A stretch of DNA of 37,429 nucleotides from Bacteroidales bacterium (GTDB taxonomy: Bacteria; Bacteroidota; Bacteroidia; Bacteroidales; 4484-276), in the NCBI GenBank assembly GCA_014860585.1, contig JACZJL010000061.1:1-37429 (forward strand). Direction: 5' to 3'. Below the pieces are notes generated by a model that was given only the letters and a program-made list of their open reading frames with translations, was not told where the DNA came from and made no database searches. Shown here in pieces: positions 23,205 to 28,477 of the stretch (position 1 is its first letter; each line of letters begins with the position of its first letter). A program made the translations under genes and the position numbers.

Positions 23205-24428
23205 ATGACAAGTGCAGAAGCACTGAAAATTTTCGGGAATGTGGATACCACAAACCACGATGCCATTGAAAAGCGCTACAAAGAATTGATACAGGAAAAC
23301 GACCAGTGGATTAACGAGTATGCGCAGGACGACAATCAAAGAGCCATTTACCGCGCAGGGCGGCAGTCCATTACTGAGGCTTACAACCTGCTTAGCAACA
23401 AGTACAGAACAATGGTTACCGATGGCAAAGTTGGTAACCCGGATAGTACTGCCGGTAAGCCGCTCGAAGTAAAAAAAGAACCACCCCCACCGACCCAACC
23501 ACCTGCCGCAAATATGCTCAAGAAACCGGTGCCGTGGTTAATAATTTTAGCTGTTTTGGCTATTGTGGCCTATATGTTTTTCTTGATTGGGGAAAACAAG
23601 CAGTTGAAAAAATTCATTGATTTGCAACAAAAAGTAGAGCAACCAAACATCAAGACTGATGATTCAAAACGCAAAGCGACTGAGCAACCTCAGCGCCTGG
23701 ATACCTTTGCCAACTACACCGAAACCGCTGCCGGACTTAACCTCGAGATGGTGGCCGTTCAAGGCGGCACTTTTGCCATGGGCTGCACCAGCGAGCAAGG
23801 CAGCGATTGCGAGGATGACGAAATGCCCACTCACTGGGTAATGGTAAGCGATTTTTATATCGGGAAGTTTGAAGTAACCCAAAAGCAATGGCGAGCAGTA
23901 ATGGGAAGCGATCCGCTGGAATTGCTCTTTAAAGGCTGCGATGATTGTCCGGTAGAAAACGTAAGCTGGAATGATATTCAGGAATTTATCAAAAAGTTGA
24001 ACCAAAAAACCAGAAAGAAATACCGTTTACCAGCAGAAGCCGAATGGGAGTTTGCAGCGAGAGGCGGAACGCAAAGCAAGGGATTTAAATACGCCGGAAG
24101 CAACAATATTGGTGAAGTGGCGTGGTATGATAAAAATAGTGGTAGCAAAACAAACCCAGTCGGAAGAAAGAAAGCAAACGAGTTGGGCATTTGCGACATG
24201 AGTGGAAACGTATGGGAGTGGTGCAGCGACTGGCATGGGTCGGACTATTACAAAAGCAGTCCACAAAACAATCCGCAGGGAACATCTTCAGGTACACAGC
24301 GCGTGATGCGCGGCGGTAGTTGGTTCAACTCCACACCAGAATGCCGGGTAGCCTATCGCGGCGGTGGTACTCCCGACTACCGATACGACGGTGACGGATT
24401 CCGATTGGCTTATTCTACAGAAAAGTAA
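23205..24428 (+). CDS. Membrane-anchored FGE-like (SUMF1 fold) protein, likely DGR target
   Basis: The 407-residue protein has an N-terminal helical domain (residues 1-70, EALKIFGNVDTTNHDAIEKR ... AYNLLSNKYR; J-domain-like but no HPD), a proline-rich linker, one membrane helix at about 108-130 (PWLIILAVLAIVAYMFFLIG) and a C-terminal SUMF1/FGE-like domain (180-404: GGTFAMGC, FYIGKFEVTQKQW, YRLPAEAEWEFAARGG, GNVWEWCSDWHG, RGGSWFN). It is a clear paralogue of the FGE part of the upstream gene. The first catalytic FGE cysteine is Asn (WFNSTPEC), so binding rather than catalysis is expected. No signal peptide precedes the helix, so the C-terminal domain would face the periplasm with the N-terminal domain inside. 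The end looks like a DGR variable region. Confidence 0.85.
   Translation: MTSAEALKIFGNVDTTNHDAIEKRYKELIQENDQWINEYAQDDNQRAIYRAGRQSITEAYNLLSNKYRTMVTDGKVGNPDSTAGKPLEVKKEPPPPTQPPAANMLKKPVPWLIILAVLAIVAYMFFLIGENKQLKKFIDLQQKVEQPNIKTDDSKRKATEQPQRLDTFANYTETAAGLNLEMVAVQGGTFAMGCTSEQGSDCEDDEMPTHWVMVSDFYIGKFEVTQKQWRAVMGSDPLELLFKGCDDCPVENVSWNDIQEFIKKLNQKTRKKYRLPAEAEWEFAARGGTQSKGFKYAGSNNIGEVAWYDKNSGSKTNPVGRKKANELGICDMSGNVWEWCSDWHGSDYYKSSPQNNPQGTSSGTQRVMRGGSWFNSTPECRVAYRGGGTPDYRYDGDGFRLAYSTEK
24309..24410 (+). other. Candidate DGR variable region 3 (end of FGE-like paralogue)
   Basis: The 34 codons align without gaps to 22154-22255. The scaffold RGGSW, CRVA, R, TPDY and GFRLA is shared; the other positions differ and are mostly NNY codons (TTC, AAC, TCC, TAT, GGC, GGT, TAC, GAC). 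Confidence 0.55.
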
Positions 24429-24447
24429 CTTTAATAAAAAGCATATT

Positions 24448-25449
24448 ATGACTCAGGATCAAGAACAAGATAAAGATTTGCAAACGCTATATGAAATTGC
24501 AAAGAAACACTTGGGGCATAAGTTATTTGATAGCCTTGGCTTTACTACCGAATTTGGGATTACTATTTCAGAACTTAATAGTCGGTTACAGTTTACGCCA
24601 TATTTCAAGAAAACCCCATGTAAGTTGCTGCACTGGACATCGTTATCTGTGCTTTTTTCAATCATAAATGAAAAATCTTTAAGGCTATACAATCTTGATA
24701 GTTCGGAAGATGAAGATGAGTTGAAATATGCCGGTAAGCTTTTAGGAGTGAATGATAACCATATGACCAATGCGAAAAAAAACTTCTTTTCCATGTCTTT
24801 TTGCGAGGAGAGTGAGTTACAAAATGAATACATGTGGAAAAATTATGGTGGTAAATACCAAAAAGTCGTCATTGAATTTGAGGTTGTTAATAACTCCGCT
24901 TCATGGAATAACTTCATGATTTCTCCGATCTTTTATCATCCACCAAAACAGTTAATCAGCTTTCTAAAAGAAGTTGATGAAAGAATTACAAAATTCAATA
25001 ATTCGTTTTACATGGATATGAGCCGCGTCATTGGTTTTCATAAAAAGGAGTCTTTCAATCATGAGAATGAATTGAGAATAGCAACTTATTTTCCAATCAA
25101 GGATTTGGCTATAGATGGTATTCACATTTATCCCGAACCCCGAATGAAAACAAAAAAAACAGATAAAAATAAAGTTGTAAACTATATCAAGTTTCCGTTA
25201 ATGGTTGATTATTCAAACCTAAAACACAATTCATACTACTCATTTGCTGGCAAGTACTATAAAAATGAAAAAGAGTTTTTTGAGGATAAACCGAAGATCA
25301 AAATTTCAAATGTCTATTTTGGTGAAAACTGTGGTTTATCGTCCCTTGAAATGAAACGGTTTATTAGACAAATAGAAAGGACTGTTTTGAACGCTCATGG
25401 TTACAGGATAGATTTATCGAAGGATAAGATCAAAAAGCCTAACAGATAA
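24448..25449 (+). CDS. DUF2971-like protein
   Basis: The 333-residue cytoplasmic product (start ATG 24448, MTQDQEQDKDLQTLYEIAKK) shows LLHWTSLSVLFSIINEKSLRLYN, FFSMSFCEESELQNEYMWKNYG and VVIEFEV, the layout of DUF2971 proteins, whose function is unknown and which are often found in accessory or defence regions. It starts 19 bp after the FGE-like gene and may be co-transcribed. Composition is more AT-rich than the upstream genes, in line with acquisition. Confidence 0.65.
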   Translation: MTQDQEQDKDLQTLYEIAKKHLGHKLFDSLGFTTEFGITISELNSRLQFTPYFKKTPCKLLHWTSLSVLFSIINEKSLRLYNLDSSEDEDELKYAGKLLGVNDNHMTNAKKNFFSMSFCEESELQNEYMWKNYGGKYQKVVIEFEVVNNSASWNNFMISPIFYHPPKQLISFLKEVDERITKFNNSFYMDMSRVIGFHKKESFNHENELRIATYFPIKDLAIDGIHIYPEPRMKTKKTDKNKVVNYIKFPLMVDYSNLKHNSYYSFAGKYYKNEKEFFEDKPKIKISNVYFGENCGLSSLEMKRFIRQIERTVLNAHGYRIDLSKDKIKKPNR

Positions 25450-25465
25450 AAAATTCACGATAACT

Positions 25466-25498
25466 ACCCCTGACAGGGTTCGGAACCCTGTCAGGGGT
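25466..25498. repeat. Perfect 15-bp palindrome of the CCTGACAGG family
   Basis: ACCCCTGACAGGGTT, loop CGG, AACCCTGTCAGGGGT. It lies 16 bp after the DUF2971 stop and may serve as a terminator. Relatives are at 28372-28404, a decayed copy at about 27384-27407 and a half copy at 5809-5820. Confidence 0.75.
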
Positions 25499-25563
25499 GG
25501 GATTCCAACAACCCCATCAAAAATTTGCGGGATGATTCAATCTGAGTGGTTACAGGTTTTTTT

Positions 25564-25596
25564 ACCGATAGGATCGCTTTGAGCGATGCTATCGGT
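25564..25596. terminator. Strong hairpin overlapping the end of the HEPN remnant
   Basis: ACCGATAG-G-ATCGCT, loop TTG, AGCGAT-G-CTATCGGT: 14 paired bases with one G-G mismatch. On the plus strand TTTT follows; on the minus strand it overlaps the HEPN stop. Either a terminator or a repeat element. Confidence 0.5.
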
Positions 25597-25732
25597 TTTC
25601 AAGTAAATCGCTGATTTCAGTTTTTAAAACCGGCAAATGCTTAATGATGGCGCCCCAAACGATTTCATTATCAACCTTATCGTAGCCATGAATTACACGG
25701 TTGCGCATTCCAATATTTTTTTACCCGTTCAT
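25589..25732 (-). pseudogene. Broken HEPN (DUF86-type) toxin gene
   Basis: Read from ATG 25732, which overlaps the MNT stop in an ATGA, the frame is MNG-stop followed in the same frame by KNIGMRNRVIHGYDKVDNE then IVWGAIIKHLPVLKTEISDL. The second part is the C-terminus of a DUF86-type HEPN protein, including the RNxxxH catalytic motif (RNRVIH). About 60 N-terminal codons are missing and codon 4 is a stop, so this is an internal deletion of the toxin partner of the MNT gene. Confidence 0.75.
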
Positions 25733-26037
25733 CCATACAACTTCGTTTTGGTTCTTTCCAGCGATTTGATGAAATAAGGGTTGGACAAAGATTTGTCGGT
25801 GATCAGATCAATTGGGCGGTTTAAGGCTTGCTCAAGTTTTTCGGCCAGCTCAAAATAGTTATCGGAATAATCCTCAAAACCCAGTGGTTTAAAAGCTACC
25901 AGGAGATCAATATCGCTGGTGGAGGTGAATTGATCGGTGCATACTGAGCCAAAAGCAAAGAGCTCCTTCACGTGGTGAGCATCGCAAAGTTGGTGTATAA
26001 CCGGAATATTTTTAACCATGATTTCCTGCATCTTCAT
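25729..26037 (-). CDS. MNT-domain nucleotidyltransferase (antitoxin of MNT/HEPN pair)
   Basis: The 102-residue protein has the minimal nucleotidyltransferase motif FAFGSVCTDQFTSTSDIDLLV (GS ... DxD) and PIDLITDKSLSNPYF. MNT proteins neutralise their HEPN RNase partner, in characterised systems by AMPylation. The partner gene downstream is broken while this frame is complete. ATG 26037 gives the normal family length. Confidence 0.85.
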   Translation of the reverse strand: MKMQEIMVKNIPVIHQLCDAHHVKELFAFGSVCTDQFTSTSDIDLLVAFKPLGFEDYSDNYFELAEKLEQALNRPIDLITDKSLSNPYFIKSLERTKTKLYG

Positions 26038-26123
26038 TAATTTTAATACGTGATGGCAAAATTATACCAGATTTTCAAATTAGAAAACCAATCAGCTCAG
26101 CTATTCATAATAACGGAAAATCT

Positions 26124-26131
26124 TACTTTTG
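26124..26131 (+). promoter_or_regulatory. -7 box of the hicAB locus
   Basis: TACTTTTG matches TAnnTTTG and ends 8 nt before the hicA ATG (26140), predicting a very short leader. No convincing -33 element. Confidence 0.5.
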
Positions 26132-26139
26132 CAAAACTT

Positions 26140-26334
26140 ATGAAAGTAGCTGATTTGATAAAACTTATTGAAAATGATGGTTGGTACCTGGCAAGGCGAA
26201 AAGGTAGCCATCGCCAATTTAAACATGAACAAAAGTCTGGATTGGTCACTATTTCTGGTCATAAATTGTCAGATGAAGTTGCTAAATGAACAATAAACAG
26301 TGTTTTGAAACAAGCTGGACTAAAAAACGAATAA
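26140..26334 (+). pseudogene. hicA: HicA toxin gene with a nonsense codon
   Basis: From ATG 26140 the frame reads MKVADLIKLIENDGWYLARR, KGSHRQFKHEQKSG, LVTISGHKLSDEVAK, then TGA (26287), then continues in the same frame TINSVLKQAGLKNE and TAA (26334). HicA normally has Gly at this place (..AKGTINSILKQAGL), and TGA differs from GGA by one base. The conserved catalytic GSHRQF is intact. The C-terminal helix, needed for a normal HicA fold, would be lost, so the mRNA interferase is probably inactive. Total length without the stop would be 64 residues, normal for HicA. Confidence 0.85.
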
Positions 26335-26336
26335 CC

Positions 26337-26552
26337 ATGAGAAAATATCTGATCATCATCGAAAAAACCGACACAGGCTACAGCGCCTATGTGCCTGATC
26401 TGCCCGGATGCATTGCCACTGGGAGCACAAAAAAGCAAACAGAACAATACATCTACGAAGCCATCCAATTCCATCTTGAGGGAATGAAAGAATCCAATAT
26501 CCCTATTCCTTTAAACCAAACAGAAGCGGGGAATGTGTTTGTGCCGGTTTAA
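26337..26552 (+). CDS. hicB: HicB-type antitoxin
   Basis: The 71-residue product (MRKYLIIIEKTDTGYSAYVP, DLPGCIATGSTKKQTEQYI ... MKESNIPIP) is the degenerate RNase-H-like domain of HicB, which binds HicA. It starts 2 bp after the hicA end. The longer frame from 26286 overlaps hicA and is not used. The usual C-terminal DNA-binding domain is absent, as in short HicB proteins. Confidence 0.88.
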   Translation: MRKYLIIIEKTDTGYSAYVPDLPGCIATGSTKKQTEQYIYEAIQFHLEGMKESNIPIPLNQTEAGNVFVPV

Positions 26553-26665
26553 ACAGAATCAAAACGCAGTACCTCTGCCAGTGATTCTGCACTAAGCGCC
26601 CGATAGAGAAAGCCTTTCAGGTTCATCAAAATGAGTCACTTTTGCATAAACTTAATTTGATCGTC

Positions 26666-26899
26666 ATGGAAGCATTATTGAAAAGAATCACTTTAAATCC
26701 TGATATTTGCCATAGCAAACCCACCATCAGGAACATGCGTTATCCTGTAGAGATGATCCTCGATCTGCTCTCCTCAGGAATAACCACACAGGAGATCATC
26801 AATGACTATCCTGCCATCGAATCCGACGACATTAAAGCCTGTCTGGCTTATGCATCCAGATTAACCCGGGTCAAATCAATCCACAAAGTTGTCGCATGA
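26666..26899 (+). CDS. DUF433 antitoxin (copy 1)
   Basis: The 77-residue product (MEALLKRITLNPDICHSKP, IRNMRYPVEMILDLLSSG, TTQEIINDYPAIESDDIKAC) is a DUF433 helix-turn-helix protein; such proteins act as antitoxins for DUF5615 PIN-like toxins. Its TGA overlaps the ATG of a toxin remnant (ATGA at 26896-26899). A minus-strand gene converges and overlaps its last 24 bp. RNMR replaces the common KGTR motif. Confidence 0.8.
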   Translation: MEALLKRITLNPDICHSKPTIRNMRYPVEMILDLLSSGITTQEIINDYPAIESDDIKACLAYASRLTRVKSIHKVVA

Positions 26900-27103
26900 A
26901 GTTTCGGAATCTCTTTTTCTGATTTCATCAGCAATATCCTGGACGGTCTTACAACTGAAAAGCTCATCCTTTTGTTTGGTATAGTCCCCTTTTCCGGTAT
27001 TGAACTGATTGAGGAATCGCATTGTATTGGCCAGTCCAAGCTGTTTTGTCAGGATGCTGAAAGCTTCCCTGTTTATTTCGTATAGTGTGGTTAAATGGCG
27101 CAT
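26876..27103 (-). CDS. Small protein of unknown function, second gene of a two-gene unit
   Basis: The 75-residue product (YEINREAFSILTKQLGLANT, MRFLNQFNTGKGDYTKQKDE, TVQDIADEIRKR) looks like a family of short Bacteroidetes and cyanobacterial proteins with GLANTIRFL.QF..G.GDYT; I know no function. The last 10 residues are antisense to the DUF433/toxin junction, so the original C-terminus may have been replaced. It follows the 27128-27340 gene by 24 bp on the same strand, an arrangement resembling a toxin-antitoxin pair. Confidence 0.6.
   Translation of the reverse strand: MRHLTTLYEINREAFSILTKQLGLANTMRFLNQFNTGKGDYTKQKDELFSCKTVQDIADEIRKRDSETSCDNFVD
26896..26922 (+). pseudogene. Start of a DUF5615 toxin gene (9 codons)
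   Basis: ATG overlapping the DUF433 stop opens MKFRNLFF and then a stop. The first 13 bases are identical to the second locus (27701), where MKFRIDAQL follows, the typical DUF5615 opening. Everything downstream has been replaced by the convergent minus-strand gene. Confidence 0.55.
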
Positions 27104-27127
27104 TAATGAGTCATTGTTGAAAAATAG

Positions 27128-27340
27128 TTACTGAAGATACCACGCATTTTCATCCGGATTGGTGGTTGCAATTCCGGCAAATTCTCTTACTGCAGCAAGT
27201 ACTGATTCTTTTGATTCTTTAGCTTGGGGTTTATCTTTTATGATAATTTGAATAACGATTTCGCGATCTTTTAGTTCTTCGGGCAATTCGAACGACAACC
27301 AACCGTCTTTAAAATCCGGTAAAATTGAATTTTTCTGCAT
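27128..27340 (-). CDS. Small acidic protein, first gene of a two-gene unit
   Basis: Start at ATG 27340 gives 70 residues (MQKNSILPDFKDGWLSFELP, EELKDREIVIQIIIKDKP ... NPDENAWYLQ). The frame can be extended 23 codons but those overlap the promoter. The C-terminal ENAWYLQ is typical of short antitoxin-like proteins encoded with small partners, but I cannot assign a family. It probably forms a unit with the next gene. Confidence 0.55.
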   Translation of the reverse strand: MQKNSILPDFKDGWLSFELPEELKDREIVIQIIIKDKPQAKESKESVLAAVREFAGIATTNPDENAWYLQ

Positions 27341-27354
27341 AGTTTGAGTTTTTG

Positions 27355-27362
27355 CAAAGTTA
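27355..27362 (-). promoter_or_regulatory. -7 box of the two-gene unit
   Basis: On the minus strand TAACTTTG (27362-27355) matches TAnnTTTG and ends 14 nt before ATG 27340. It supports the chosen start. Confidence 0.5.
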
Positions 27363-27383
27363 ATGCTTTTAGCCACTATCAGC

Positions 27384-27408
27384 CCTGACAGATATTTGAA
27401 ACCTGTCA
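27384..27408. repeat. Decayed member of the CCTGACAGG palindrome family
   Basis: CCTGACAG, a short AT-rich spacer, then ACCTGTCA. It lies directly upstream of the minus-strand unit's promoter and resembles the perfect palindromes at 25466 and 28372 with several substitutions. Confidence 0.5.
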
Positions 27409-27441
27409 ATGCTTTGAAAACAATTGATTGAACAAATTCGT

Positions 27442-27449
27442 TAATTTTG
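27442..27449 (+). promoter_or_regulatory. -7 box of DUF433 copy 2
   Basis: TAATTTTG matches TAnnTTTG, 22 nt upstream of ATG 27472. Confidence 0.5.
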
Positions 27450-27471
27450 CATCAAAAATAAACTGGAAATC

Positions 27472-27717
27472 ATGCAAAATGAACAACTGCTCGAACGAAT
27501 AGTCATTGATCCGGAAATACTTACCGGTAAACCGGTGATTAAAGGCACACGGCTTTCGGTCCAATACATTATCGGTTTGATGGCTTCGGGCGCCGATTTC
27601 AGCGAAATTATTTCGGAATACCCAAAATTGATGGAGGAGGATATTTTGGCATGTTTGCTATTTGCCTCAAAAACATTAGGCAGCAATACAAAGTTGTCGC
27701 ATGAAGTTTCGGATTGA
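27472..27717 (+). CDS. DUF433 antitoxin (copy 2)
   Basis: The 81-residue product (ERIVIDPEILTGKPVIKGTR, LSVQYIIGLMASGADFSEII, YPKLMEEDILACLLFASKTL) is a canonical DUF433 protein with the GKPVIKGTR motif. Its 3' end overlaps the start of a DUF5615-like frame at 27701. A 26-base sequence around the end (27688-27713) is identical to that at the end of copy 1 (26883-26908), but is read in another frame. Confidence 0.9.
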   Translation: MQNEQLLERIVIDPEILTGKPVIKGTRLSVQYIIGLMASGADFSEIISEYPKLMEEDILACLLFASKTLGSNTKLSHEVSD

Positions 27718-27745
27718 TGCTCAGTTAACTCAATCGAAACAATAA
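27701..27745 (+). pseudogene. Truncated DUF5615 PIN-like toxin gene (14 codons)
   Basis: MKFRIDAQLTQSKQ-stop. DUF5615 toxins begin MKFL(I/V)DAQLP and carry the first PIN-domain aspartate in this strand, here Asp6. A normal toxin has about 110 residues; the remaining gene is absent. Confidence 0.6.
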
Positions 27746-27805
27746 TTGCTACATTTGCGTTTTTAAATCATAGAATTTTAGTGGTGAGAAAATCAAATTA
27801 CTGAT

Positions 27806-28057
27806 ATGCAAACATTAACTATCGAAATTACCGGCAATGAGGCATTGGCAACGTTGAAGGCTTTGGAGGAGAAAAGTTTGATTCGTATTTTATCTAATCC
27901 CCGCCTGGAATTGTTTGCTTTGCCCGGAGAACCCGTTAGTGATAAAGATTTTAAACAATGGGTTGAATATGCCGAACAAACCGAAACAGTTTCATTAAAT
28001 GAAGCCATTCAGCGATGGGAAAGTCAAAAGAGCAAAATCCAGCGTCTTATACGTTGA
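27806..28057 (+). CDS. Antitoxin of the ParE/RelE-type pair
   Basis: The 83-residue product (QTLTIEITGNEALATLKALE, FALPGEPVSDKDFKQWVEYA, ETVSLNEAIQRWESQKSKI) has a short beta-strand start and helical tail like small Bacteroidetes antitoxins encoded directly before ParE-type toxins. It overlaps the toxin start by 43 bp. Confidence 0.75.
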   Translation: MQTLTIEITGNEALATLKALEEKSLIRILSNPRLELFALPGEPVSDKDFKQWVEYAEQTETVSLNEAIQRWESQKSKIQRLIR

Positions 28058-28365
28058 GGATTTCTGAGAATGCTTTATGCAACCTTGATGAGATCACCGG
28101 ATACATTGCTTTTGTTCGGCATCAGCCACAAAACGCCATCCACGTTGGTGAAATGTTTTTCGACACAATCAGACGAATCCAAAAAAATCCACTTGCATTT
28201 CGTGAGTGTGATGAAATTCCTACCAGTTCAAAAATTTATCGTAAAGCTGTTTGCTTAAGCTGGCTTATCATTTACAAAATTAAATCTGATGTCATTACAG
28301 TTTTGGGTGTTATTCACGGAAGTAGGAGACCTTCAAAAATATCCAGGTTGAGGCGGAGAAAATGA
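28015..28365 (+). CDS. Type II RelE/ParE-family toxin
   Basis: The 116-residue product shows the ParE/RelE pattern: YTLRISENALCNLDEITGYI, PQNAIHVGEMFFDTIRRIQK, PLAFRECDEIP, YRKAVCLSWLIIYKI, ITVLGVIHGSRRP. ParE members poison gyrase; RelE members cut mRNA on the ribosome; the sequence alone does not decide. It is the only toxin in this cluster that looks complete. Confidence 0.82.
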   Translation: MGKSKEQNPASYTLRISENALCNLDEITGYIAFVRHQPQNAIHVGEMFFDTIRRIQKNPLAFRECDEIPTSSKIYRKAVCLSWLIIYKIKSDVITVLGVIHGSRRPSKISRLRRRK

Positions 28366-28371
28366 CCAATG

Positions 28372-28404
28372 AGACCTGACAGGTTTCAAAAACCTGTCAG
28401 GTCT
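28372..28404. repeat. Perfect 15-bp palindrome of the CCTGACAGG family
   Basis: AGACCTGACAGGTTT, loop CAA, AAACCTGTCAGGTCT. It lies 6 bp after the toxin stop and may terminate the transcript. Confidence 0.75.
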
Positions 28405-28446
28405 GCAATCTCCATCGGGAACAAAATTCATTTCCAATATTTCTTC

Positions 28447-28454
28447 TATTTTTG
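28447..28454 (+). promoter_or_regulatory. -7 box of the LPP20-like gene
   Basis: TATTTTTG matches TAnnTTTG, 23 nt upstream of ATG 28478. Confidence 0.5.
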
Positions 28455-28477
28455 ACCTTCAAAAAATCCTATTGCAG

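Noticed and set aside
20309-24428. FGE domains as active formylglycine-generating enzymes for sulfatases
   Set aside because: The first catalytic cysteine position is Asn in both proteins and no sulfatase gene is nearby.
24429-25449. DUF2971-like gene region as site of a DGR template repeat or reverse transcriptase
   Set aside because: No YxDD-type motif and no near copy of the variable regions was found here or elsewhere in the window.
26287-26289. TGA as a recoded glycine codon (as in Gracilibacteria)
   Set aside because: TGA is used as a normal stop by many genes in the window, e.g. bracketing the ABC operon and the DUF433 genes, so HicA carries an ordinary nonsense mutation.
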